A stretch of DNA of 37,983 nt. Origin: Eubacteriales bacterium (GTDB lineage: Bacteria; Bacillota; Clostridia; Oscillospirales; CAG-272). The translations under genes were made by a program, and so were the position numbers. How positions within the stretch are numbered: the first letter of the stretch is position 1; every line of letters begins with the position of its first letter. The notes under the pieces were generated by a model. That model saw nothing but the letters and a program-made list of their open reading frames with translations, had not been told where the DNA came from and made no database searches. Of this stretch, positions 17,573 through 27,029 are shown in pieces. The stretch spans positions 1 through 37,983 of the forward strand of contig JAHAZT010000064.1 in the NCBI GenBank assembly GCA_018383975.1, given 5' to 3'.

Positions 17573-20467
17573 TTATTGTAAAGTGATTACTATTTTGTGA
17601 TTGCCCTTTATATTGCGCGGCAGGGCGAGCGGGGCAGGCTTGCCGTCGACGGTGCAGAAGGTTTTTTCATCGACCCTTGCAAAGCCGAGCGGCTTTCTGA
17701 CGGTTACGTCAAGCGTCGCTCCGCCCGTCTTGATTTTATAGCTTATTTCCGTTTTGTCGGGGAAAATGACCGGCGAAAGGGAAATGCCGTCCTTGGTATA
17801 TTCGATACCGAGCATTTCAAAGAGGGTCAGCGCAAGCCAGCTCGCCGTACCGGAGAGCATAGGACCGATATTTTCTCCCGTCCGGCTGTTGTTGTACTGT
17901 GTGCAGTAGCGCGGATTTCCTTTGAGAACGAACGGGTTTTCAAGCGTCTTGTATGGCAGTATGAAATTGATTGTTTCAAATGCGAGAGACGCGAGAGAAG
18001 CGGCGAGAGTTTCGTCTTTTACTTGTTTTGCGGCTTTCAGCATTGCGGCGGTTGCCATCATATTCGCGTGCTTGAAAACGCCGCCGTTCTCTCTGTCGCC
18101 CGGAAAATAGTTGACGGAGGAATTGCCGACATTGAGCCTTTCGAGCGCCGCCGGCGTGCAGAGCTTCAGTCCCGCGCCGGTGCGAAGATATTTATTGACC
18201 TTTCCGAGCATTTCGGAAATCTGATTTTCCGTCGCAACGCCCGAAAGTATCGACCATGAAAAGGAATTGAGATAGTACGTGCCGTCGATGCCGTCGTCTG
18301 CGCTGAGTCCGTCGCCCGCAGATCCGAGATAGCCGGCTCCTCTGTCGCCTCCTATCATCGCGCGGACGAAAAATCCGTTTTTCCAGCAGCTCTGCTGAAT
18401 TTTCGCTGTAAGCTCCTCTGAATTCTTTCTTATTCCTTCCGCTACCCTTGCTTTTCCGATCATATCCGCAAGCTCCGAAATTTCGTCATATGCGATTTTC
18501 AGAAGGAACGCGTTCATAACGCTTTCCGAGAGGTTGTTTTCAAACGGTACGCCGTATTTTTGTCCGTTTTTTCTTAGCTGTTCCTCATATTTTGCCTGTT
18601 TTTCGGGACCGGAGAGAAAATCGGCGTCAAGACGCAGACAGTCGTTCCAGTCGCCCCTGTCCATGAGCGGCAGACCGTGACGTCCGACAGAGATTTTACC
18701 GCTGTATTCGACGGTTTTCAGCAGCGTTTCAAAAACGGTTCTGCGGCTCGTGCCCTCGGCGGTGACTTCTTCCGTCAGAAGAAAATCCGTGTCCCCCGTC
18801 AGGGTGACGTATCTGTAAACCGCCTGTGCAAGCCAGAGCCCGTCGTCGGAGCAGACGCCGGGTTCTTTGCCGGTTTCATAGAAATTGTGATTTGCGTAAC
18901 CCATTTCATAGACGTTGCGAACCCACGAAAGAAGCATTTCGCGCACGAGACCGCTTTTGCCCATTGAAACGAAATAATAAAGCGCGGCTTCAACATCCTG
19001 AATTTCGCGGAAGCCTATCTCGCGGAAAGCCTTCTGCGCCCACGCAAACGATCGTGACACAAACGACTGATAACATACCTGAAACGGGAGATTTTCGCAT
19101 GTGTAGGTGTCAAAAAGTCTGTCGCCGGACGATATTTTGATATATGACGCAAAGTCCGACTGGAATTTTATCTGTCTTTCGAGCGCGCTCTCCGCCGCGC
19201 CGTCTGCTCTGTATTTGTTCAGCAGATTTTCAAGCGCGGAAAGGAACGGCGCATCATCTCCGCCGGTGACGGTCATCATTCCGACGAGCGACAGAAGCTC
19301 CGCTTTTTCGCCCGATTTTACGGTGACCGACTTTTCCATAGCAAAGAATGGAACCGTTTTTCTCGCTTTCTTTGACGAAAGTCTTGCCGCGCCTGCGGGG
19401 CATTCAAGCGAACCGTTGCCGATGAATTCGGAATAGCTCGTGCAGTAACCGTCAAAGCACTCGCCGCCCGAAATAAGAGTTGCAAAGCGCTTCTGCGGAG
19501 AAAGATATTTCGGGTTCGGGTGAGGCGTGACGAAAACGGGCTTGTCGTCCTCGCAGGTGACGCCGCCCTCCCAGGTGACGCTTGCATAGATGATGTCGTT
19601 CATAGCCGATTCCGGCGAGCAAAGCCCGAAGCAGCCGCTTGCAACAACCTTGAGCGTCCTGTCGTTTGCCGACGTATTTTCAATATTTATAATCTGCGCT
19701 TCCGTAGCCTCCGGCATGCCGTTGTCCTGCGGAAGAATGAAAATCGTCCTCTTGATTTTCAGCCCGCATTCCGTTTCGTATTCGATGACGGTTCTGTTTC
19801 TCATATGGCGGCAGACTGCGGTTTTGACGTTCTCCCGCACGTTTGCGGAATAAAAAATCTGCCTGCCGTCTTCATATATATAAAACTGGCGGTTTGCGGG
19901 GTCGCCGTTTTCCTCGGGGTTGAGAGTGTATCTTGTTGCAAGCACCTGTTTTGCCGCGCCTGCGCGGAACGACCCTCTGCCGAGCGAGTCGACAGCGCTT
20001 TTCGGCGTTGTCATCATAGGCGAGGGGAAATCCGTTCTGTTGCCAAGGAGGAGGTTTATATCATAATGACAGCCGATTTTCGGCGTTTTGAGGTCTATTA
20101 TGTGCTCGCCTCCGTCGCCTGTTTCGCCTCTCGCACAAACAATTGCAAAGGCAAGCCTGAGAAGCCTTTCCGATATTTCTTTCGTGAGAACAACTTCGTA
20201 CATGCCCGAAAAATGACGGACAGAGCCCTTTGAAAACGAGAAAAGATTATCACATCCGCGGTATTCCGAAAGATAGCGGGAGATGACCTCGTCATTTTCA
20301 AGTGCCAAGCATATAGGCGCATAAAAGGGAAGCCCGCAGACGCAGAGAAGCCCACCGTCTGTCTCGGTGACGTCGGTTATATTTTCGGCTTTATCTCCGA
20401 AAACGACCTTCGGATCTTTATGCAGGGACTGTATTTCGTCCCGCGCGTTTTCTCTTGTAAGAGCCAT
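17573..20467 (-). CDS. GH94-type carbohydrate phosphorylase (cellobiose-phosphorylase-like; substrate unresolved)
   Basis: 964 aa; DRGDWNDCLRLDADF catalytic region; FKHANMMATAAM; GTASWLALTLFEMLGI. Confidence 0.8.
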   Translation of the reverse strand: MALTRENARDEIQSLHKDPKVVFGDKAENITDVTETDGGLLCVCGLPFYAPICLALENDEVISRYLSEYRGCDNLFSFSKGSVRHFSGMYEVVLTKEISERLLRLAFAIVCARGETGDGGEHIIDLKTPKIGCHYDINLLLGNRTDFPSPMMTTPKSAVDSLGRGSFRAGAAKQVLATRYTLNPEENGDPANRQFYIYEDGRQIFYSANVRENVKTAVCRHMRNRTVIEYETECGLKIKRTIFILPQDNGMPEATEAQIINIENTSANDRTLKVVASGCFGLCSPESAMNDIIYASVTWEGGVTCEDDKPVFVTPHPNPKYLSPQKRFATLISGGECFDGYCTSYSEFIGNGSLECPAGAARLSSKKARKTVPFFAMEKSVTVKSGEKAELLSLVGMMTVTGGDDAPFLSALENLLNKYRADGAAESALERQIKFQSDFASYIKISSGDRLFDTYTCENLPFQVCYQSFVSRSFAWAQKAFREIGFREIQDVEAALYYFVSMGKSGLVREMLLSWVRNVYEMGYANHNFYETGKEPGVCSDDGLWLAQAVYRYVTLTGDTDFLLTEEVTAEGTSRRTVFETLLKTVEYSGKISVGRHGLPLMDRGDWNDCLRLDADFLSGPEKQAKYEEQLRKNGQKYGVPFENNLSESVMNAFLLKIAYDEISELADMIGKARVAEGIRKNSEELTAKIQQSCWKNGFFVRAMIGGDRGAGYLGSAGDGLSADDGIDGTYYLNSFSWSILSGVATENQISEMLGKVNKYLRTGAGLKLCTPAALERLNVGNSSVNYFPGDRENGGVFKHANMMATAAMLKAAKQVKDETLAASLASLAFETINFILPYKTLENPFVLKGNPRYCTQYNNSRTGENIGPMLSGTASWLALTLFEMLGIEYTKDGISLSPVIFPDKTEISYKIKTGGATLDVTVRKPLGFARVDEKTFCTVDGKPAPLALPRNIKGNHKIVITLQ

Positions 20468-20587
20468 TGCAATTCCACCTTAATTTATTACTACGAATAA
20501 TATATCATTCCGGCGGGATTTTTTCAATATTATTTGAAAAAAATGCGTTTTTGCGGGAAAAATCATAAAAATTTTTCCAGAAAACCA

Positions 20588-20645
20588 TTGACAAATGCCC
20601 CGCGACGGTATATTATAATACCAACCTACCTGATAGGTGGGATAA
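20588..20645 (+). promoter_or_regulatory. Promoter and putative Rrf2-family operator upstream of cysK
   Basis: TTGACA (20588) - 17 bp - TATTAT (20611) followed by ataccaacctacctgataggtgggataat, a dyad-containing box overlapping the start region. Confidence 0.6.
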
Positions 20646-20679
20646 TAAAGTCGTAAATCGAGAAAAAGGAGAAAAAATC

Positions 20680-21612
20680 ATGTCAAAGATATACAGATCA
20701 GCGGATGAGCTCATCGGCGGAACGCCGCTTATGGAGCTGACTCACATAGAAAAAGCGCTCGGACTGGAAGCGAAAATCCTTGCAAAGCTGGAATATTTCA
20801 ATCCGGCGGGCTCCGTCAAGGACAGAATCGCAAAGGCGATGATAGATGACGCGGAGGAGCGGGGACTTCTCAAAGAAGGCTCTGTCATAATCGAGCCGAC
20901 CTCCGGAAATACCGGTATAGGACTTGCGTCCGTCGCGGCGGCAAGGGGTTACAGAATTATAATCGTTATGCCGGAAACGATGTCCGTCGAGCGCAGACAG
21001 ATAATGAAGGCATACGGCGCAGAACTCGTTCTGACAGACGGCACAAAAGGAATGAAGGGCGCGATTGAAAAAGCGGACGAACTTGCAAAAGAAATACCGA
21101 ACAGCTTTATCCCCGGGCAGTTTGTAAATCCTGCAAACCCGAAGGCGCATTTTGAGCATACAGGCCCCGAAATTTATGATGATACGGAAGGAAAAGTTGA
21201 CTTTTTCGTCGCAGGCGTCGGCACGGGCGGAACGATAACGGGCGTCGGCGAATATCTCAAATCCAGAAATCCCGACGTAAAAATCGTGGCGGTTGAGCCT
21301 GCAACCTCGGCTGTGCTTTCGACAGGCGTCGCCGGAGCGCATAAAATTCAGGGTATAGGCGCAGGATTTATTCCGAAGGTGCTTGATACGAAGGTTTATG
21401 ACGAGATAATCCCCGTTTCAAACGAAGACGCTTTTTTGGCGGGTAAGCTGATCGGCAAAAAAGAGGGCGTGCTTGTCGGAATTTCGTCCGGTGCGGCACT
21501 TTATGCGGCGATTGAACTTGCAAAACGTCCCGAGAATAACGGCAAGAATATAGTTGTCCTTTTCCCCGACACAGGCGACAGGTACCTTTCCACACCGCTT
21601 TTTGCGGACTGA
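20680..21612 (+). CDS. cysK: Cysteine synthase A
   Basis: [30 protein letters not shown] (PLP Lys); [28 protein letters not shown]. Confidence 0.96.
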   Translation: MSKIYRSADELIGGTPLMELTHIEKALGLEAKILAKLEYFNPAGSVKDRIAKAMIDDAEERGLLKEGSVIIEPTSGNTGIGLASVAAARGYRIIIVMPETMSVERRQIMKAYGAELVLTDGTKGMKGAIEKADELAKEIPNSFIPGQFVNPANPKAHFEHTGPEIYDDTEGKVDFFVAGVGTGGTITGVGEYLKSRNPDVKIVAVEPATSAVLSTGVAGAHKIQGIGAGFIPKVLDTKVYDEIIPVSNEDAFLAGKLIGKKEGVLVGISSGAALYAAIELAKRPENNGKNIVVLFPDTGDRYLSTPLFAD

Positions 21613-21640
21613 CGCGGTCGTCGGCAGAAAGAAGTAAGCT

Positions 21641-22066
21641 ATGATAACGACACGCGGAAGATATGCGCTCAGGGTTATGGTTGACCTTGCGGAGCGTCGC
21701 GGAGAGGGATATATCCCGATGAAAGAAATTGCGGACAGACAGGGGCTTTCCGTAAAATATATGGAAAGAATTATGCCCGCACTGACAAAATGCGGGCTTG
21801 CGGAAGGGTCACACGGAAAGGGCGGAGGTTACCGTCTGAAAGTCAGCCCGGATGACTGCACCGTGCTCGATGTGCTCCTTGCTGCCGGAGAGGAGGTTGC
21901 GCCCGTTGCCTGTCTTGAAGAAGGGGGGAGCGGCTGCGAAAGAGCCGACGAATGTCGGACGCTTGCCGTTTGGAAGGAATATTACAGATTGACGCTGGAA
22001 TATTTCGGCGGGATAACGCTTTCGTCGCTTGCACATGGCGATGCGGCGGACAACTACGTTATATAA
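21641..22066 (+). CDS. Rrf2-family transcriptional regulator with IscR-like cysteine cluster
   Basis: MITTRGRYALRVMVDLAE; SVKYMERIMPALTKCGL; HGKGGGYRL; C-x7-C-x5-C (CLEEGGSGCERADEC). Confidence 0.93.
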   Translation: MITTRGRYALRVMVDLAERRGEGYIPMKEIADRQGLSVKYMERIMPALTKCGLAEGSHGKGGGYRLKVSPDDCTVLDVLLAAGEEVAPVACLEEGGSGCERADECRTLAVWKEYYRLTLEYFGGITLSSLAHGDAADNYVI

Positions 22067-22069
22067 AGC

Positions 22070-22099
22070 AAAAACCGTCGCTTAGCCGCGACGGTTTTT
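22070..22099. terminator. Terminator between convergent genes
   Basis: aaaaaccgtcgc - ttagcc - gcgacggttttt. Confidence 0.85.
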
Positions 22100-22115
22100 A
22101 ACTATTGTTTTTCAA

Positions 22116-22289
22116 TCAGTCCTGAGCGGGAGCCTCAACAGGGCAAACGCCTGCGCAGGTTCCGCAGTCGATACACTCATCAGCGTTGATGACGTATTTT
22201 CCGTCTTTTTCGGAAATGCAGGATACAGGGCAGTTGTCTGCGCAAGAGCCGCATCCGATGCACTTGTCAAGGTCGATTACATAAGGCAT
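22116..22289 (-). CDS. 2x[4Fe-4S] ferredoxin
   Basis: [27 protein letters not shown]...[18 protein letters not shown]. Start trimmed to 22289. Confidence 0.95.
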   Translation of the reverse strand: MPYVIDLDKCIGCGSCADNCPVSCISEKDGKYVINADECIDCGTCAGVCPVEAPAQD

Positions 22290-22418
22290 AATATATTCTC
22301 CGTTCCGACGGCGCAAGCCGTCTTTTTTATTTGTCAATTCATTGTAACACAAAATTACGAAAAGTCAAATATTTTTTCGCAATTTTATGAAAATTTGAAT
22401 GGGAAAACGGGCTGTTTT

Positions 22419-23468
22419 TCAGTTTTCGCTGTATGTGAAGGTTTCCCAGGGAATATTCACGGGCTTTTTCTCCGTGAGAATTTCGTCTATGTGCATAAGG
22501 AGAGGGAAGTCTGCGAGGTCAAGAACGCCTTTTTCCGCGCTTATTTTTACCGCTCTTGCAACTCTTTTTGCAACGACGAGCGACTCAAGCGTTACGCCTG
22601 CAAGTTCCTTCTGCGCTTCATCTATATCAAGTCCTCTGCCGAGCAGTATGCCGACGAGTCTTGTTCTGCCGCCGTAAACGGTTACATACAGATCGCCTAT
22701 GCCGACGCCGAGGTTATTGAGCGTGAGCGCTTTCTGAAATTCGAGCAGGCGATACATTTCCTTCATACTCTGACCGAACACCGCTGCCTGAGAGTTGAAA
22801 TGAAGAACGCTGTCGATTCCGAACGCCTTCTGGTTGAGACCGATCGTCAGCGCAATGCCGAGAGCATAGCCGTTTTTAAGGGCAACCGCACTTTCAATAC
22901 CGACGACGTCGGTCGTTGTGCTGATATGATAATACTCTGTTGTCATAACCTTTTTCAGGGTTGCGAGAGCGGCTGTGTCCTTGCCGCAGAACGAGACCTC
23001 TGTCTGGTCGTGAGCGACAAGCTCATAGCTTGTGCAGGGACCGCCGACAGCGCAAAGCGAGACCTTCTTGCCGATCTCATCAAGCTTTTTCTGCCAGAAT
23101 TCGGGGTATGTCATAAGCTTGCCGTCGGGCATGTCGATAAGACCCTTTGTGACGGTGAGTACGATTATGTTTTCCGGAAGGATGGGAAGTACCTTTTCCG
23201 CAAACCAGTCGACGCCGAAGCTGCTGACACCGCCGATTACGATATCCGTGCCGACGAGAGCTTCTCCGACCTCTTCAAACTGATAATATTTTACGCCTGC
23301 GGGAAAATCCTTTTCAAACTTCGGGTGGCGACCCGTTTTTCTGCAAGCGTCTATAATGTCTCTGTCGAGATGAGTTCCGACGAGGCGGACTTCGTTTCCG
23401 TTTTCTCTTGCGGGGAAGGCGAGAGCCGAACCCATCATTCCCGAGCCGATGATTGTGATAACTGCCAT
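22419..23468 (-). CDS. gpsA: NAD(P)H-dependent glycerol-3-phosphate dehydrogenase-like protein
   Basis: ITIIGSGMMGSALAFPARENG Rossmann motif; VTKGLIDMPDGKLMTYPE; ALKNGYALGIALTIG; NNLGVGIGDLYVTVYGGRTRLVGILLG. Confidence 0.8.
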   Translation of the reverse strand: MAVITIIGSGMMGSALAFPARENGNEVRLVGTHLDRDIIDACRKTGRHPKFEKDFPAGVKYYQFEEVGEALVGTDIVIGGVSSFGVDWFAEKVLPILPENIIVLTVTKGLIDMPDGKLMTYPEFWQKKLDEIGKKVSLCAVGGPCTSYELVAHDQTEVSFCGKDTAALATLKKVMTTEYYHISTTTDVVGIESAVALKNGYALGIALTIGLNQKAFGIDSVLHFNSQAAVFGQSMKEMYRLLEFQKALTLNNLGVGIGDLYVTVYGGRTRLVGILLGRGLDIDEAQKELAGVTLESLVVAKRVARAVKISAEKGVLDLADFPLLMHIDEILTEKKPVNIPWETFTYSEN

Positions 23469-23528
23469 ATATAGTTCTCCTTGATTTACAATTTATACGG
23501 GCGGCTTTCGCCGCCCGCACGGTGTTTA

Positions 23529-24677
23529 TTACATAAGTGAGAGATAAAGTGCCTTGATTTCTTCAACGCTTGTGTCTCTGGGGTTGCCGGGACGGCAAGC
23601 ATCCGCATAAGCGGATTCTGCAAGGAACTGAACATCCTCGGGCTTAACGATTTCTTTCAGGTCTGCGGGAATGCCGACGTCCTTTGAAAGCTGCTTGACA
23701 GCGTCGATAGCTGCTTTGCGGTATTCGTCCTGTGTCATATTTTCCGTGCCCTTAACGCCCATAGCCTGCGCGATGTATTTGTATTTATCGCCTGTGCAGG
23801 GAGCGTTGTATTCCATAACCGTCGGAAGGATGATAGCGTTTGCAACGCCGTGAGGTGTGTCATAAAGTGCGCCGAGGGGGTGTGCCATCGAGTGAACGAT
23901 GCCGAGACCTACATTCGAGAAGCCCATTCCTGCAACGTACTGACCGAGAGCCATATCCGTTCTGCCTTCGGGAGTATTGTCAACTGCGCCGCGGAGAGAA
24001 CGGGCAATAATTTCAATGGCTTTGAGGTGGAACATATCGGAAAGCTCCCATGCGCCTTTTGTTATATATCCTTCAATAGCGTGTGTAAGAGCGTCCATAC
24101 CTGTTGCGGCTGTGAGTCCCTTGGGCATGCTTGACATCATATCGGGGTCAACAACTGCTACTACGGGAATATCGTGAACGTCTACGCAAACCATCTTGCG
24201 GTTTTTCTGAACGTCAGTGATAACGTAGTTTATCGTAACCTCTGCAGCGGTGCCTGCCGTTGTCGGAACTGCGATTATCGGAACGGATTTGTTCTTTGTG
24301 GGAGCGACGCCCTCAAGAGAACGAACGTCCGCAAAGTCGGGGTTGTTTATGATTATACCGATAGCCTTTGCCGTATCCATGGAAGAACCGCCGCCGATAG
24401 CGATGAGGTAGTCCGCGCCTGCTTTTTTAAAAGCGTCAACGCCAGCCTGGACGTTTTCTATTGTGGGGTTCGGCTTGATTTCGGTGAACATGGCATAAGC
24501 AAGACCTGCTTTGTCAAGAAGGTCGGTTACCTTCTGTGATACGCCGAATTTTACAAGGGAAGGGTCGGAGCAGACGAGAGCCTTCTTGAAGCCTCTTGCC
24601 TTTGCTTCCGTCACGATGTTTGCAATCGCGCCGCTTCCGTGATAAGATGTTTCATTGAGTACAAATCTCTGTGACAT
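23529..24677 (-). CDS. fucO: Iron-containing alcohol dehydrogenase, lactaldehyde reductase (FucO)-like
   Basis: Strong recalled resemblance to E. coli FucO: RFVLNETSYHGSGA, GADYLIAIGGGSSMDTAKAIGIIINNPDFADVRSLEG, VPTTAGTAAEVTINYVITD. Metal ligands in GMDALTHAIEGY and VHSMAHPLGALYDTPHG. Confidence 0.85.
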   Translation of the reverse strand: MSQRFVLNETSYHGSGAIANIVTEAKARGFKKALVCSDPSLVKFGVSQKVTDLLDKAGLAYAMFTEIKPNPTIENVQAGVDAFKKAGADYLIAIGGGSSMDTAKAIGIIINNPDFADVRSLEGVAPTKNKSVPIIAVPTTAGTAAEVTINYVITDVQKNRKMVCVDVHDIPVVAVVDPDMMSSMPKGLTAATGMDALTHAIEGYITKGAWELSDMFHLKAIEIIARSLRGAVDNTPEGRTDMALGQYVAGMGFSNVGLGIVHSMAHPLGALYDTPHGVANAIILPTVMEYNAPCTGDKYKYIAQAMGVKGTENMTQDEYRKAAIDAVKQLSKDVGIPADLKEIVKPEDVQFLAESAYADACRPGNPRDTSVEEIKALYLSLM

Positions 24678-24855
24678 AATTAAAATATCCTCCGTTTTTG
24701 AATTTGTCTGCGGATCAGACCGCACTCTGAGATTATTCTATCACCAAGAGAAAATAAATTCAATCGTGTTCATAAAAAATTCCCCAAACTTGACAAAAAA
24801 ATTCGCATATGATATAATATTTATGCCAAATTTATCAAATGGGAGGTTTTTCTTG

Positions 24856-25308
24856 ATGGAAGAGAACAAAGTAAACGTTAAAAAACTGACGCTTATTGCC
24901 GTTTCCGCGCTGTTGTTCTGCGTTATCGTGGGTGCGCTCGTTTTCATTTTCGGAAAAACCGAAGAACCGGTGCTTGACGGCAAATGTTACTGCCTCGGAG
25001 CCCCGGGCGATATTGAACATTATACAACCATCTCGTTTAGCCACGGCAAATTTGCGATAATGTTTTCGTATTTGAGCAGTTATATCGGCGTCGGCGATTA
25101 TTCTGTCAGCGGCGATGTTCTCACCCTGCCGACCGATGACGGACGATATGTTTACAGATTTTTTATAAGAGAAAACGGCGAAAAGCTCGTGTTTGACGGC
25201 AAAAACTCGTCTGAAATGAGATGGTTTTCCGAAACGATGGACGGCGCAGAATTTGTCATCTCGGAACTTGGCAGCTCTTTGCAGGAGAAATTGCGGGAGA
25301 CGAAATAA
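24856..25308 (+). CDS. Membrane-anchored protein of unknown function with C-terminal beta-rich domain
   Basis: 150 aa, start ATG 24856 (SD gggagg). One TM helix (LTLIAVSALLFCVIVGALVFIF) then YIGVGDYSVSGDVLTLPTDDGRYVYRFFIRENGEKLVFDGKNSSEM. Confidence 0.65.
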   Translation: MEENKVNVKKLTLIAVSALLFCVIVGALVFIFGKTEEPVLDGKCYCLGAPGDIEHYTTISFSHGKFAIMFSYLSSYIGVGDYSVSGDVLTLPTDDGRYVYRFFIRENGEKLVFDGKNSSEMRWFSETMDGAEFVISELGSSLQEKLRETK

Positions 25309-25447
25309 TTTGCTCCGGCAACGAAAAAATTTGAGAAACGAGAAAATTCGTTTCTCTTTTTTTGCATTTGGGGTTGAATATTGTACGCTCGTACTGTATA
25401 ATATAAAAAATATAAAGAAAAATCACCCGAAAGGCAGAAGAATTATT

Positions 25448-26437
25448 ATGAGAGCAGACGGAAAAATCGTAAAAAACGTAGACCCCATGTACACTCTGGC
25501 ACCGTATTTTATGCGTCATCGCTACGATGCGCAGAATATGATAACGGTAAACGTGCCGTATGACAACATACACGATTACGTTATCGACGCGAGAAAAAAG
25601 GGAATAAAGCTCAGCCATATGACAGTCGTTATGGCGGCGATTGTGCGCGGATTTTCACAGTTTCCGCAGCTCAACAGATTTGTTGTCAACAGTAAAATAT
25701 ACGCTCATAACGAGCTGACGGCGGGAATGGTGGTACTTCGCCCGGGCGAAGGCGACCCCTCCATGAGCAAAATGAAATTCGATATTTATGATACGATATT
25801 CGACGTAAACGATACCATAAACGAATACGTCGAGGCGAACAACAAGGAAGACAGCTCAAACTCGTCCGATAAGCTCTTCAAGGTGCTTTTGAAAATGCCG
25901 TTCCTCGTCAGAATAGGCATGGCGATTCTCCGCGGACTTGACAACCTCGGTTGGCTTCCGAAATCCATAACGGACGCAAGCCCGTTTCACAATTCGCTTG
26001 TCATAACCAACCTCGCAAGCATAAGAACAAACCATATTTATCATCATGTTTACGGCTTCGGAACGACGAGCATGATAATTTCCATAGGCAACAACATAAA
26101 CGTTCCCTATGTTGAAAAGGGAGAAATAAAGGTAAAGAAAATGATGCCGCTCGGCATTGTTATGGACGAACGGATTGCAACGGGATGCTATTTTGCGCAG
26201 GCTTTCGCCGAAATGGAAAAATACATGAAAAACCCCGTTTTGCTCGAAACTCCGCCGGAAAAGGTAAATGTCGACTATGAATTCGAGGGACTTTCCGAGC
26301 GCTTCAAAACCGAAAAAACAAAGCAGAAAGAGGCTAAAAAAGCCGAAAAGGCAAAGCGCAAAGCCGAAAAAGCCGCCGAAAAATCAAAGCGCAAAGCGGA
26401 GAGGGCATACAGAAAATCATCAAAAGGGAATATATAA
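25448..26437 (+). CDS. 2-oxoacid dehydrogenase E2 / CAT-fold acyltransferase-like protein with Lys/Ala/Glu-rich tail
   Basis: VPYDNIHDYVIDARKKGIKLSHMTVVMAAIVRGFSQFPQLNRFVVNSKIY; SLVITNLASI; GIVMDERIATGCYFAQAF. Tail KKAEKAKRKAEKAAEKSKRKAERAYRKSSK. Confidence 0.8.
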   Translation: MRADGKIVKNVDPMYTLAPYFMRHRYDAQNMITVNVPYDNIHDYVIDARKKGIKLSHMTVVMAAIVRGFSQFPQLNRFVVNSKIYAHNELTAGMVVLRPGEGDPSMSKMKFDIYDTIFDVNDTINEYVEANNKEDSSNSSDKLFKVLLKMPFLVRIGMAILRGLDNLGWLPKSITDASPFHNSLVITNLASIRTNHIYHHVYGFGTTSMIISIGNNINVPYVEKGEIKVKKMMPLGIVMDERIATGCYFAQAFAEMEKYMKNPVLLETPPEKVNVDYEFEGLSERFKTEKTKQKEAKKAEKAKRKAEKAAEKSKRKAERAYRKSSKGNI

Positions 26438-26440
26438 AAC

Positions 26441-26469
26441 AAAAAAATCCGCCATCGGCGGATTTTTTT
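26441..26469. terminator. Bidirectional terminator between convergent genes
   Basis: aaaaaaatccgcc - atc - ggcggattttttt. Confidence 0.88.
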
Positions 26470-26481
26470 ATTGACGTCATT

Positions 26482-26970
26482 TCAATAAAATTTCAGCTTA
26501 CTTTGATATTTTTTCATAAAGAACACAAGAATCTCGCCCAGAATTCCGCAGCAGACTATCTCTCCCAGTCCGACTGTGAGAATAAACACGGGAATTGTCG
26601 CTCCGCCATAAACCGTTGCCAGAACAGGCGGAAGGATCATCGTGTTTGCAAGTATCGGCGGGAGGGGCGCAAGCCACTTGTTTTTGCGCAGAAGAAACGT
26701 GCCGATTGCGCCGAGAAGTGTTGCGAGCGTTCCGAAAATCACGTCCCAGACGGCACAGCCCGTCAAAAGATTTGTGAGCAGACAGCCGATTGCAAGTCCC
26801 GGAATTGCCGCCGGCATAAAAGCGGGCAGCACCGTCAGCATTTCGGAAAGTCTCATCTGTACAACTGCGTTTCCAGAAAGTCCGAACGAATAGGCGATAA
26901 AGCTGAATGCAACATAAAGCGCGGCGATAAGCGCGCCCTGCGTCATAAAAAGGATTTTGCGGTTTTTCAT
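26482..26970 (-). CDS. queT: QueT-family queuosine-precursor transporter (ECF S-component-like)
   Basis: 162 aa hydrophobic: MTQGALIAALYVAFSFIAYSFGLSGNAVVQMRLSEMLTVLPAFMPAAIPGLAIGCLLTNLLTGCAVWDVIFGTLATLLG; upstream preQ1-like riboswitch. Confidence 0.87.
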   Translation of the reverse strand: MKNRKILFMTQGALIAALYVAFSFIAYSFGLSGNAVVQMRLSEMLTVLPAFMPAAIPGLAIGCLLTNLLTGCAVWDVIFGTLATLLGAIGTFLLRKNKWLAPLPPILANTMILPPVLATVYGGATIPVFILTVGLGEIVCCGILGEILVFFMKKYQSKLKFY

Positions 26971-26981
26971 AAAATTATCAT

Positions 26982-27023
26982 CTCCGTAGTTTTGTTTTAA
27001 GTGAGGATGGTTACGAACTCACC
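26982..27023 (-). ncRNA. Candidate preQ1-I riboswitch, translational type, sequestering the queT Shine-Dalgarno
   Basis: Minus strand GGTGAGTTCGTAACCATCCTCACTTAAAACAAAACTACGGAG. P1 GTGAG/CTCAC, A-rich L3 tail, pseudoknot UUCGUA/UACGGA that includes GGAG. Confidence 0.82.
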
Positions 27024-27029
27024 GCGGAT

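Noticed and set aside
22395-23474. 359-aa plus-strand ORF opposite gpsA
   Set aside because: gpsA has a clear Rossmann motif; the opposite frame has no coherent domain features.
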